Below, piece after piece: positions 45,227 through 57,279 of a stretch of DNA of 64,000 bases. A program made the position numbers and the translations under genes. Source of the DNA: Pontederia crassipes (Eukaryota; Streptophyta; Magnoliopsida; Commelinales; Pontederiaceae); the NCBI GenBank assembly GCA_030549335.1, contig CM060197.1, forward strand, positions 46,465,654 through 46,529,653. Reading direction: 5' to 3'. The notes under the pieces were generated by a model, which was not told where the DNA came from, searched no databases, and saw only the letters and a program-made list of their open reading frames with translations. How positions within the stretch are numbered: position 1 is the stretch's first letter; each line of letters starts with the position of its first letter.

Positions 45227-47089
45227 CCCTGATTCCCCACTTTATGATGAAGAGTTCATCATCATCATGATTGAGGAATCTTAATGTGCGCCCACACAAA
45301 TTGGGCACGAGCAGCTGCGATTAAAGCGCGATGAACCGCTAGTTCAGATTTGAAACACGATTCGGGTCATTAGACATTGAAGACTCGCCATTTTCAACTG
45401 AAGAAGAAAATTCCCACACCGGCGAACCACGCGATCCTCCTTTGCCAGTGCCACTAATTCCTCGTCGGAGGCTTCTTGCTCCCCAACGATCAAGTGACGA
45501 TCATTGCCGATCGTGCTGCCTAGATGACTACAGTGTCGACTTGAATTTCACAGTCCTCTTCGCCTCCTCTCCCCCTCTTTCCTCCCTATGTTGCAGATTC
45601 GATCGACGCTTCTCCTCCCTCGATGAGGGTCACCGTGTCTCGCCCGTCGACGAGATCGAGTTGGTGATCTTCTACTCGTCGGCGGGGCAGTGAAAAACAG
45701 GGGCGTCGTCCCCCCTCCACGAGCTCACGGAGGGGGGATGGTGCCCCCTTTCTCACTGCTGTGCCATTGCGGAAAAAAAGGAGGCATCAACCCCCTTCTT
45801 GAGCTCGCCAGCGAATGCACGGAAGGGGATCAATGCCCCCTTTTTTCTCTATCATGACGGTGACTGTGAAAAAGGGGACATCGGCCACCCTCCACGAGTT
45901 CGCAGAGGGGGCCGACACCGCCCTTTTCTTAGCGAGCCTGATCAGCGAGGGAGGAAGAACTGTGGCAAGGCCGGAGGAGGAGGAACGTTGTCGCATGCAG
46001 GTCGCTCATCGCACGCAGGTCCCTCATCATCATACGCAGGTCCCTCGTCGTCACACACAGGTCTCCAACATAGTTTGAAAAAGGAAATCGCGTGGTCGCC
46101 ATGCAGTTTGACCTCCCGCTCGCCGAATCGCCCTTTTTCTTGATGAAACACATGTCGAACCAGCTCCACCCTCTACCTTGAATCGGCGCGCACAAACCGC
46201 ATCTGTTCGTCACAAATCTAACTGACTTGTATCTGTGGACGTATAGTACGTGATACCACAAATGTGTTGTAGCACAATAATATTCCTCTCTGCACATATG
46301 TGATAGCACCCTGCGCCTAGGGTCGTCCGATGGACGGCCCTGACGTGTACGCTCCGATTCGAATGAAGCGGTGAAGTGGTTCATTTTTGGTTCAGAGGAG
46401 ACGTGTGGAACAGGAGATGCATGGAGCAGTTCAGCAGATTGTGGGGGTGGGAGGGGAAATGCGTGGAGGAGAGTGGAGACAGAGGGCAGCAGCGACACGT
46501 GCAGCGTTGAGGAGGTGGGCGAAGGAGGGCAGTGGCGAGAAGGTGGGCGAAGGAGGCAGGTGTCGAGGAGGCGAGCGAAGGTGGAGGCAGGCAAAGGAGG
46601 AGTCGGGCATCGAGGAGGCGGTCGAAGGAGGAGGCGGGAGTCGAGGAAGAGGTGGGCGAAGGAGGAGGCGGGCATCAAGGAGGTAGGCGAAGGAGGAGGC
46701 GGGCATCAAGGAGGTAGGCGAAGGAGGAGGCAGGCGTCAAGGACGCGGGAGAAAGAGGAGTCGGGTGTGAAGGAGGCGAGCAAAGAGGAGGGTGGCGAAG
46801 GAGGACGGCTGCTTCGAGGGGTGGGCAAAGGAAGGCGACGTCTAGGAGGTGGGCAAAGGAGGGCGGCAAGGAGGCGGGCGTGATCATTGCCCGACGCCAT
46901 CAGAGGAAGGGAAGAAGACTCATCCGCACGCAGATCGATCCCCTCCGCTCTCACAGGTCGATGATAGTCGCCCTCACATGTCGATGACCGCCACTATTTG
47001 CCCTCTTTCCTCCCTCTGTTGCAGATTTGGCCCGGCGCTTCTCCTCTCTCGACGAGGGTCACCATGTCTCCCCTGTTGACCTCCTTATT
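45227..47089. other. GC-rich mosaic upstream of split RALF gene
   Basis: Holds several GC-rich segments with long open frames on both strands that look compositional. A direct repeat joins 45565-45660 and about 46993-47075 (TTTCCTCCCT, TGTTGCAGATT, CTTCTCCTC, GAGGGTCACC). GAGCTC-rich text at 45690-45930 resembles the core of the Mutator-like element at 34870. The usual RALF promoter is not recognisable beyond the first tens of bases. It probably belongs to one or more elements ending at 47614. Confidence 0.4.
46530..46870. repeat. GC-rich minisatellite
   Basis: Irregular tandem units of about 15-30 bp built on GAAGGAGGAGGCGGGCATC and CAAGGAGGTAGGC. Long Gly/Arg-rich and Pro/Leu-rich frames over it follow from the repeat and are not credible proteins. 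Confidence 0.8.
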
Positions 47090-47614
47090 TCGAATATTAT
47101 TCCGAATGCGCCTTGTGAAGAAAATAACATTTTATTTTTTCGAGATCGCAGCTGTGGGAAGTTCCGACGACTGCAGCTGTGGAAAGTTCCGATGGCTGCA
47201 GCCATAGGAAGTTCCGACAATTGCGGCCATGGAAACACCCGCTTTATCATATAAAATATTTTTTTTATATTTCCCATGGCTAAAGCCATTAGAACTTCCG
47301 ATGGCTGCAGTCGTGGGAATGGCATCCGTTGCATACAAATGGGCGTTCATATAAAATATTATTTTATATTTCTCATGATTGCAAATGTCGAAACTTCTGA
47401 CGGCTTTTTAATTGTCAAAAGTTCTAGCGGTCGTAGCTACCAGAACTTGTGATGGTTAAGTCGTCATCAGAAATTATGGCAGTTTAAGCCATGGGAAACA
47501 TTTGTGTCGCTATTTCGGAAGGATATCATTAGTCGACGCAAAACCCGTCAGAACTTCGAGGGATATTCGATCGTCGATAATAGTTTGTCCGAAAATCACG
47601 ATTTTCTTGTAGTG
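47090..47614. mobile_element. CACTA right end, element F
   Basis: Subterminal repeats of GTTCCGAYGGCTGCAGC and GGGAAGTTCCGA type run to a terminal TTTCTTGTAGTG at 47603-47614. The following ATGGTTGG is continuous with the duplicated block at 20965 (GCATGGTTGG there), fixing the boundary. The left end was not found, so the full length is unknown; the GC-rich DNA at 45227-47089 may be its interior. Confidence 0.65.
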
Positions 47615-48312
47615 ATGGTTGGAGTTTTGAGTGGAACTTCTAAGTCGTTTATTATATTAGCCTAAAAGTCCTCCATTTTGAATAATTATAATCGATAAAT
47701 TGAAATGCTCATAAATATTTTATTGACTCAAACTTATTTTTAAAAATAAACAGTTATACGTTTGGGCAAAATTGATTATATTAATAATAATTAGTTAGTT
47801 ATGATACATATTAATATATATAACTCACTTATTTTCTTAGAAAAAATAAGCAGCCATATTTCGTTTATTTTTTTACATGTAAGTAGATTTGATATCATCC
47901 TTATCACTCATATTATAATGTTATCAACACTGATATTTTTCAAACTGACTTATAAGTTGCTTATAAGCTTACTCAAACAGAGCCTATCTTATTTGCATAG
48001 CATACCATATAATCTAATAGATGTTAATTGTACATATGATTTTATTTAATGACTTTAAAATTTATTATCATTTATTAAATGACCTAGTAATAATTATTGT
48101 ATCAAATAATTGTACATCATCTAATCCCAATATGAATCACATTGATTAGTTCTTTATATGATGCTCTCTTAAATTTTCTCATTGATCTTTTACTTAATTC
48201 ATTGAAACTAATGTCTCTAATCATTATTTACTTGTTTATTCTATTATAAAAATTTATTCGATGTTATTATTAGTGGTTACCCAGATTAGACAACAAAGCT
48301 CGAAAGAATTGC
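47615..48312. repeat. Duplicated upstream block (second copy), left part
   Basis: Homologous to 20965-21670, including CCCAATATGAATCACATTGA near 48125 and 21485. It is cut by the CACTA at 48313; the homology resumes at about 54000. Confidence 0.75.
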
Positions 48313-51300
48313 CACTACAATAAAATAGATTATTACAGACGGTCAGAATTATCTGTAATTTGGCCAGAACCGTCGGAAATGATATTTTCGGACGGTTTTT
48401 TTGACGGATAGCGTCCGTGAGAAAACAAGGCGTTGCAAACGATTTGTGACAGTTATTTTTGAACTGTCGATATCTTCGACGGTCCAGCTGGCAGGTGCGA
48501 CCGTCGAACGTTAAAGATTTAAGACGGTTTGAGCCATCGATATGTATCGACGGTTTGAACTATCAATACTATTGACGGTTTGACCCGTCGGCTCCACAAT
48601 TGATTTTCGACGGCTCAAATCGTCATTAACTTTAGACGGTTAAAATCGTCGATGCTTAGCGACGGTTGAGACCATCTATAAGTTTGCATGGACGATTAGA
48701 ACCGTCGATAAGTATTGAAAAAAGTATTTGTCGATAATTAATTTTTAGCTATTTCCGACGGTTCAAAATGTCGGAAACAAAAAAAAATTGCTGAAATTGA
48801 CTGTCCGATGAGATAATACAACACAATATCCAAACATTTGGATCATAATATGTAACAAAGATTTGTTGTTTCCATCACATAATAAATCAACACAACACAA
48901 TATCCAAACATAATATCCAAGCATAATATCCAAACACAACCCATAATATCCAAACACCATTCGAAACCCAACACATAATTGTCCAACACCATTCCAAACA
49001 TGTTAATGTTTTAGAAACATAAAAATGGTAAGCAAAGCAAAGAGAAGTCTTAGTCACGATGAAGATGGACACATGGGCCGAGCAAAGAGATGTCTCGCCA
49101 TTCCCATCGGATCTCAAGAGCTTTTCGCAAGGCAATTCGAACATCACTGCATAGCACGAAGAGTCGGGAGAAAGTTAGTACCTTCTTCAAAAAAACTAGG
49201 AGAATGTGTACAAAACCTAGGGGAAGAATTTGAATTCAACAACTATAGCAACTTCTTCTAGACACCTTCTGGTTTTAATTAATGAAGAAAATGCAGCAAG
49301 AAGTAAAGTTTTCATGAATATGTGACAATCATGACTTTTCATGCCAAATAAACGCAAGTTATTCATGTCCACACATCGGGTCAGATTTGATGCATAACCA
49401 TCTGGCATTCTCAGCGCTTGGATCCATCGACACACTTGAGTCTTCTGCTCTTTAGTGAGAACATAACTTGTCTTTGGCTTAGATAATCTACCATTAGGTA
49501 AAGTAGCTGAGTGCAACTCTAGCCTTCGATAGTACTCCTTCAAATCTAGTCTCGCCTTTAGGTTGTCCTTTGTTTTACCCTTAATATCCATTACAGTGTT
49601 GAATATATTTTCAAACACATTTTTTTCAATGTGCATGACGTCCAAATTATGACGTATCAAACAATCAGACCAATAAGGTAAATCCTAGAATATACTTTAT
49701 TTGATCCAGTTATGACAAACACCATACTCATTGTATGTGACATTTGGATCGTTGACAATTTTACATAAAACATTGATAATGCGACGTAATTGAGCTCTTG
49801 AGCGTCTGACCGGAGCCATGTCTTCTACAACCCTATTCCGTCGAAATGCATTTCGATTATTTCTATACGGATGATCAACTGTAAGAAACTATCTATGGCA
49901 GTCAAACCAACTATTTTTACTCCCATTTCTCAAAGTGAACGCATCTGAGTGTTTCATGCAACATGGAGGAGCTAATTTCCCTGCGGTCATCCAACCAGAC
50001 AACATCCCACAGGCAGGAAAAACATTAATGGTCCACAATAAGACAACTTTCAATGTGAAGTTTTATTTGGTCGACACATCATAAGCGATGACACCATCCA
50101 CAGTTCTTTTAACTCGTCTATTAGAGACTGTAAATATACATCTATCCTCCGTTTAGGACTGTGAGAGTCAGGAATAATGCATGTCAAAACATATAAGGTG
50201 CGGACATATAAATCTCAGGTGGTAAATTATATGGTGTTACTATGATCGGCCAACAAGAATAAGGAACTGAAGTCTGACCATATGGTGTAAAACTATCCGC
50301 GCATAATCCGAGCCTTATGTTCTTTTCGTCCCTAGCAAAATTTGCATGCTTATGATCAAAATGTTTCTACGCTTCACCATCTGATGGGTGAAGCATGACA
50401 TCTTTAGAAGTATTATGCTGTGCATGCCACTTCATTTGCGACGCTGACCCTATAGACGAGTATAGTCTTTTAAGTCTTGGAATAACATGCAAATAATGCA
50501 TTCTTTTCACAGCCACTTGAGTCTTATTAGTCACTCTATATCGTTCGGCCCCATAAAATTTGTATTCATTTAGATTGATGTCATCGTCGTAATATAACAT
50601 ACAACCATCACGACAATAATCTATTTTAGTTAAGCCAAGACCAAGTTTACTAACCAATCTTTTTGTCCTATAAATTTTTTTTAGGAATGCGAGTCCCAGT
50701 TGGTGTGACCTCTTTTAAAATATCTAGACATGCATCAAAACATGCATGTGAAATATTGTGCTCGACTTTCAGATTCAATAATCTAACAACGAGTGATAGT
50801 TCCAAACGACTTTCACACCCGGATCATAAGGGTTGGCTCGATGCATTTAGCAAGTCATAAAAATCTCTTGCTTCTCGATTTGGTGTCTCTTCATACTGCT
50901 CAAATCTAATATTCTCATACTCAGTTGCAGCTGCGTCGTAAACTAACTATTCATATTGCAAAGTAAATCCTTCTTGAGGATCGATAAAATGGAGACTTAA
51001 ATTTGGTACGCTTGTCGAAGGTGCTCCTTCACATAAATCATCTCATTGTTAATAATTGTGTTTGAAACCCTTTCTATATAAGTGAACCTTAACTGTCTCT
51101 GGCGTTTGTAACTTTGTGCTAACACATTTCAAGCAAGGACACCTAATTGTTTCCTCCCGTTGATATTGCAAAGACTGACAAACCACACTAACATATTAGT
51201 CAACGTCATCTATGAACTCGTGTCAAACCTCTACGACCGGGATTATTTTTATTGTACATGCATCGACGATGATTCAAGTATGACATAATGTCTGCATTAT

Positions 51301-53924
51301 TTGCAAGTTATAGTAATTAAAAATTTTGTAATAAAACCGATCAAAAATTGACAATCAGTCCAAAGGTTCACATATTGAATTTTAAATAAAGCATCGAAGA
51401 AACATAGTAAACACTAATTACAACTAATCATGAACAAATCATAAACACTCTTGTGAACTAAAAAAATAGAAATAATCAGGAATATCATAAACACTAATTA
51501 CAAATAATCAGGAACATCATAAACACTAATTAAAAATAATCATATTTGCACTACAAAATAACAAATAAGAACTAATGAATAAAATTTAAAGGAACAAACA
51601 CACAAAAAATTGACATCATTTGGAGTGACAGAATTAAAGTAATCATTGCCAACACATGTAAATAGTAATGACTTAAACACTTACGTCGTTTAGAATGACA
51701 ACGACAACAATGTTATATTTCAAAACCTGCATGTAAATATGTGATTGAATTTAATATCTTTGGAACAATACAGAGCAGATTCTTGAACACTTAGTTAATG
51801 CTAGAGGGCTTTAAATTTTAACGAAGAAGAAATTCAGCAGCAGATTAAATCACAACTCTGGGAATTTTGGTTATTGTTTTTGAGCATCTGTCTTAGTTCT
51901 TTAAGAGAGAGAGAGAGAGTCATCATTAGCCATGACTATGTAATCAGAAGAAAGGAGCAAATTTTCATAAGGTCACGTGAAGCAACAAACTTGCAACAGA
52001 GGAGTGTGATCTCCAGACATGTTAGAAGTGACAGGAAGTGCATCATAAGACAAATGATAGGAAGTATTCTAATAGTACTAGACAGATACTTGTATCTAAC
52101 TGCCTTATGTGAAGCACTTGAATAATGCATTTTCATTTAATCTTTTTTTTTCCACAGAAAAGCAAAGTGCAAATGATGGCACTTTAATATCTTGGGGTCC
52201 TAATGCATCATATCAGCATTGTGCCCTGTACTTAGCATGGCAACAAAAGTTTATTAGAATCAAAGTGAAGGAAAAAAATAAAGTAACATACCTTCTAGCT
52301 CAATGTCCGATCAATTTGACCAACAACATATGACGCCAGACCAGAATCATTAGCCTGCAATGTGACAAAAATGCATTAGAAGGATGATGCGGGCGGCTGG
52401 TAATTGAAGCAAGCAGCGCTACAGAGGGAATTGGAATGAAGAGCTCAAGGCCGAGTTAAAAGGGGGGGAGGAGGTGATGTCACAATCAAGTGGTTGGGAT
52501 TGAGTTGAAATTTTTCTTCTCTTTATTCTGCTTTTAAATATTTTTTCCTGTCTCTCTCCTTTTTTTCTTTACATTCATCTGATTACTTGTCTGTTTGAGT
52601 GCATTGTGAGGATTAATATCCATGGCTACATCATATGTAAAATGCTTCACAAGTAGTAACTAACCCAGTAAGATTATGAAATCTGAATAGAAGGAGCAAA
52701 AAGTACATAACTGTGAGGTTAATTTAGTTTCTCTTCTTGTCGCATGCAATCCATACTGGTACTATTTCTCAGAAGCATCTGATCGTATAAATATATCAAC
52801 TACAGACGGTCGGATCAAACCACCGCGGCCGGATCTGGCCGCCGCGGTGGCCGGATTTGGCCTCTGCTGCGGCCGGATCGAACTGCAGCGATAATGAGGC
52901 CGGAAGATGGGCCGGGGAGCCTACTTGCGCCGTAGATGGAGGATGCGGCGGCGGTGGCAGCTGGTCGAGCTGCTGGCAGCGGCGGCTGGTCGAGCTGCTG
53001 ACGGCGGCAGGACGCGGTCAACCGCAATGCGGGCGGCGGACAGTCTCCCTCACAGCAGCCGGCGGCCGATGGTCCAGGTGGCCAATGTTTGGCCGAGCGC
53101 GGCGAGATTTTTTCGCTCGCATGAAAAAGAAAGAGAGGGAAACCGAAATAGTGGCAGTAGGGTCAAATATTTATATAATCCATTTGGCAGTAGGGTCGAA
53201 ATAGTGGCGAGATTTTTTCGCTCGCGTGAAAAAGAAAGAGAGGGAAACCGAAATAGTGGCAGTAGGATCGAAAAGATGGTAAATATAATAAAATATTAAT
53301 TCAAATGCAGACAATCAAACCTGCTGGACGAACCGTCGAAACATTTGACGGTTCTCTAAATCGTCGCACCTGTTGACGGTTGTAATCGTCAAAATATATG
53401 ACAATATATATCAAAGAATTGTATAAATTATAAATATTCTCTATCGACGGTCCAAACCATCGAAAAGATTTAAAATGGAATTATAATTAGTTAACATTTC
53501 GACGTTTTCGACTGCCAAAATATCGATAATTTCGTGAAACGTCGCAACTTTCGACAGTCGGAACCGTCGAAAATGAAATTACAGGTAACATATTAACGTT
53601 AAGATATTTCGACGGCTAAAACCGCGGGAACTTTCGGCGGATACGTTAACTGTCGAAACTTTCGACGGTCAGAACCGTCGAAAGACAAGCATCTTCGCTG
53701 GCCACCCGGTTTTCACATCTTCGACGGTTATGATCATCGATTTTTCGACGGAAAGTTTTGATGAATTTTTAATCGTCGTAAGTTCAGACGGCTAGAACCG
53801 TTGAAAAGTTATCCGACGATAATTTCGACGAATAAGTTTATCCGTCGAAAAATCCGTCGGTATTTCCGACGGATTTACGCCCGTCGAAAAATAACCGTCG
53901 GAAATCGACGTTTTTCTTGTAGTG
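48313..53924. mobile_element. CACTA element D, 5.6 kb, with TNP2-type transposase remnant
   Basis: It starts CACTACAATAAAATAG, ends TTTTTCTTGTAGTG, and has a perfect TGC duplication (48310-48312 and 53925-53927). Subterminal GACGGTTTGA/CCGTCGAAA arrays are dense on both sides. It carries a decayed transposase gene at 49217-51290 and a GC island with GGCCGGATC repeats at 52800-53100, the same island type as the short CACTA copies here, which makes it the closest thing to their parent. A direct repeat of about 75 bp (TTTTTTCGCTCGCRTGAAAAA) occurs at about 53108 and 53212. Confidence 0.92.
49217..51290 (-). pseudogene. TNP2-like transposase (Transposase_21 family), decayed
   Basis: Read on the minus strand from about 51290, stretches fit the CACTA TNP2 layout. 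First comes a Transpos_assoc-like part (MYNKNNPGRRGLTRVHR; IRCPCLKCVS; VHLYRKGF). Then the acidic linker (EYENIRFEQYEE) and LVVRLLNLKVEHNISHACFD (near 50770). Then KIDYCRDGCMLYYDDD to WHAQH and LHPSDGEA (50657-50367). Last comes LDVMHIEKNVFENIF to PDGYASNLTRCV and KSHDCHIFMKTLL (49660-49217). Several frame changes and stops separate these (at least between 50367 and 49660 and before 50657), and the C-terminal part is missing. The gene cannot make a working transposase. Confidence 0.88.
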
Positions 53925-53999
53925 TGCACCTGTATCTACAGGGATACGTTTGTGATGGGTAGACAACAACGACGCTCGAGCTATGACAATTTACATAAA

Positions 54000-54650
54000 T
54001 TTAAAAACCTAATTATCTTTTGCTTATGTTATTTTATGAACCTTTTGGGATTTGCATTACCTTTTAGAGTTCCTATTTAAGACGTTGCTAATTAAATGTA
54101 AAAATGATTTGATTTTTTAGTTCATCGTTCTTTTGTTTACTCTTTTCTCTCTCTTTTTTTTTCCATTTGACTTTTTTACATCCTTCCAGACTCTCGATAT
54201 AGAAGATTATTAGCATCTTATTAATTCAAAATTATAATAAAAAATAGAATGATATTTCAAGTGACGACTCCATAATATTAAATCTGGATATTCTTTTGAT
54301 GACCTCTCCATGAGACATTATTAAAATTTATTTTAGATTGGCCGAACGTATATACAAAATTCAGGTGGATTGCTCTCTATCAATTTCTGAAGGATTTCAT
54401 TTTCTCTACAAGTTTGCGGCTATTTGTTTTTCATCCCAAAGTCACATTTCTTTCGGATGTCTTGAAATTTGAGATTGAATAAGACTTGAGCTTATTATCC
54501 TAGGTCGGAAAACTTATTTGTGATAAAATTACACAAATCACTTTTTTTAATAGTTGTGAATAAAATTATTTATGGCCATCGTATACCTTATTATGGTTTT
54601 TTTTTTCAATTTATGCTACATGCGTCTAGGAAAAAATTTAGTTCTGAAAT
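54000..54650. repeat. Duplicated upstream block (second copy), right part
   Basis: TTATTTTATGAACCTTTTGGG, GATGACCTCTCCATGAGACA and GGCCGAACGTATATA match 21705-22660. Between 53925 and about 53985 there is extra DNA (ACCTGTATCTACAGGG) not seen in the other copy. The hAT at 21893 is absent here. Confidence 0.75.
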
Positions 54651-54653
54651 TTT

Positions 54654-54955
54654 AGTCCCACACCGATAATTGTCATTAACAGATAATTATTAATAAGCTT
54701 GTCGCTCAAGCAAGAAAACCGGTTTGGTGTGGGATTAATTTAAGGGACGGTTTATTGGGCCGGGCCAGTTTCGTGCAGTTTGATTAATCTGGCCCAAGAA
54801 CTGGATTGGTGAGGTGGCAACTGGTTGATAAGTGTGCGCCTCGGATGGCCGACACGGAAGCGTGGCTTCAAACTGGGCCGTGTTTCCGTATTTGATTGCG
54901 TTTACCCACAGACCAATCAATTAGTAAGTCTCATAATCATCAATCCCTTTTTTTT
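54654..54955 (+). ncRNA. Candidate structured Pol III-type RNA unit, copy 3
   Basis: USE-like GTCCCACACCG (54654-54664, one mismatch) is followed by ATTATTAATAAG after about 22 bp. The body contains TTGGGCCGGGCCAG with CTGGCCCAA (hairpin), GGTGAGGTGGCAACTG, CACGGAAGCGTGG and a terminal ATAATCATCAATCC, then a long T-run (about 54946-54955). The 5' closing arm has drifted (GGGATTAATTTAAGGGAC), leaving GGATT/AATCC and a GGGAC/GTCTC pairing. Transcript start is inferred at about 54715. Confidence 0.35.
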
Positions 54956-54959
54956 ATAA

Positions 54960-55919
54960 GAATGTAATTAAAATCATAATTTATATCTTAAGTGGGAAGT
55001 TAATTAGTAATTTAAGATCAAATAATTTAAATAGTTTAAGGGAAAAAATAAGAGATCTAGCAAATTACTAATCTTTTAAACACTAAAGTAATTTACGTAT
55101 ATACTCAAGTACGAGGAGATAAATAAGATATCAAAAGTCTAGAGATCATAGATTCGTAATTAAAAATAATTATATTTATTGTTAGTATTTTTAATTATGT
55201 TTCAAAGAATATTAATATGAGATTAGTATAAAGGTGCTTAACGGATTGGAGAGGCTCCTAATAGATTTGGACAATCGGACGTTGACCGGATATCGGATGG
55301 ACCCGGCCCACCCGTTATCTTATTGGGCGGACATCGGGTTGCCCAATAAGTGTCTAAGCTTGTCCGTCCCGTTAAGATCTATCGGACCTTAATGGTCGGA
55401 CCGACAATTAGACGGGTCGAACTAGTCCATTAATATTTTAATTTTTTTTATAATATCTTGAAAATTATCTATCTCATAATATGTAGTAAAAGGACACCAT
55501 AATATGTTATTCAAGGTACAATTCGATTTAGCATTGAAAGTTCAAAAACCATTTTTTGTTGAAGTGCACGTTGAATCCTTAATTTCATATTTGAATGCAA
55601 TAATTATAGAGTGGACTACTCCCACGTCAATTTAAAACTCAACAAACTTATAAAATTAAAAATTAATAACAAGTAATAAGATATTATCATATTATTATAG
55701 AAGAATAAAAGTTAGAATGATGCATTTTGCATAACCAATTAACATTAGCCAAATAACATAATGACATCACATGAATTAATTAAAATAAATTTGTACAGTA
55801 ATAATTCATATTATTTTAATAAGTTTAATCTATTAACGGTTAACAGAAGGATTGATGGGTGGCTTATAAATTATCGGTATCGGACAAACGGATGAATAAC
55901 CTTGTCCTGCTTGATACAT
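54960..55919. other. AT-rich spacer
   Basis: No gene. A short GC-richer stretch near 55250-55440 (GGGCGGACATCGGGTTG, GGACCGACAATTAG) is of the name-repeat style found in hAT MITEs, but its ends were not found. Confidence 0.4.
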
Positions 55920-56522
55920 GATAAGAAAATTATGATAATTAATAACTTTTAATTAATGAAAATTATTAATTATAATATTATTACAAAAAGGATGATAAAA
56001 TTATTAATTATTATAATATTATATATTTAATACACATAAAAAATTTGGACAACTTAATCCGAGTGGGTCATGCCAAAATATGCACCGAGTTAGTCTAAGT
56101 ATCTTTAATTATTAATTATTAATTATTTATTATTTATTTTAAAGTTTTAATGATGATCGTGATTAAAATTTTGAAAAGTTAAGTGATCTTATTTGAAAAT
56201 TTTAAAAAATTGGATGATCATGTAAATATAAAATTAAATTTGGACAGAGTAGAGAAAAAAATGTTGACGTAGTATTTTTTGTTTTTTAATATGATGTGAA
56301 GGAAAGAGAAAATGTTGATGCGGTGTAAGCATCCACGTCAATTATTTATAGATTTACTAGCTCAAATCGGTCGAAATGATCGCGGCCGAAATATTTCTAA
56401 AGTTCAATGATCATGATATTACAAAATGAAGTTGAATGACCTTACTAAAAATACTCCAAAGTTGAACGATCTTAGTAGGAATACCTCCTAAATTAGATGA
56501 CCATGACTGAAATTTACTCCCA
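55920..56522. mobile_element. Half of a Mutator-like foldback element
   Basis: This matches the right arm of 4743-6208: CCGAGTGGGTCATGCCAAAA, GCACCGAGTTAGTCTAAG, ACAAAATGAAGTTGAATGACC and the terminal GACCATGACTGAAATTTACTC. Near the end the CCTTACTAAAAATACTCC segment is repeated once more. The left arm is missing apart from the innermost AT-rich part, so the element is broken and immobile. Confidence 0.75.
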
Positions 56523-56974
56523 TAAATAATAATCAATTGATCAATAGTAATAATTATATATATCGTTAATTACTAATGTTCAATATCTATTCAATTCAAT
56601 ATCAATTATATCTCGCAATAGTTTACGGGAGGTTTAAAATATAACCCTTCTTGATTATGATGTCTTGATGACATGATGTGGTAAGAATAGTTAGAGGAAT
56701 GGTTTATATGTTGACTTATGCAGTGGATGTGGAAGGAGAAGTAGAAATTGACTTTTTGTCATATTTCTTTCGGATGTCTCCAAATTTGAGATCGAATAAG
56801 ACCTGATCTTATTATCCTAGGTCGGAGAAATTATTTGTGATAAAATTACACAAATCACTTTTTTTTAGTCCTTGTGAATAAAATTGTTTATGGCCATCGT
56901 ATACCTTTTTATGATTTTTTTCTTTTTCAATTTATGTGACAGAGGCCTAGGAGAATTTTAATTCTGAAATTTTA

Positions 56975-57279
56975 GTCCCACATCGATAATTGTGATTAAC
57001 AGATAATTATTAATAAGCTTGCGTCTCAAGCCGAAGGATCGGGTTAGTGTGGTATTGATTAAGGGCCAGTTAATTGGGCCGGACCAGTTCGTGCAGTTTG
57101 ACTAATCTGGCCCAAGTATTTGGATTGGTGGCAACTGCTTGAAAGTGAGCGCGTCGGAGGCCGACACGGAAGCGTGGATTTAAAACTGAAGTGGGCCGCG
57201 TTTCCGTATCTAATTGTGCTACCCACTGACCAATCAATAAGTAAGTCCCATAATCATCAATCCACCCAACCCCTTTTTT
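56975..57279 (+). ncRNA. Candidate structured Pol III-type RNA unit, copy 4 (best preserved)
   Basis: Perfect USE GTCCCACATCG (56975-56985), then a TATA-like ATTATTAATAAG about 22 bp on (57006-57017). The inferred transcript starts near 57035 (around AAGCCGAAGGATCGGG) and ends in a T-run at 57274-57279, about 245 nt. Helices visible by eye are TTGGGCCGGA against TCTGGCCCAA, CACGGAAGCGTG with a GAAG loop, GGAAGCG against CGCGTTTCC, and a closing stem using GTATTGATTA and TCATCAAT. The 5' arm reads AGGGCC here in place of AGGGAC, so the GTCCC pairing has one weak position. Confidence 0.4.

Noticed and set aside
45929-46678. 249-codon frame on the minus strand
   Set aside because: It lies over a minisatellite and GC-rich mosaic DNA, has low-complexity Pro/Leu/Ser content and no recognisable domain.
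49025-49261. 78-codon + strand frame in CACTA D
   Set aside because: Antisense to, and beyond the end of, the transposase remnant; no motif.
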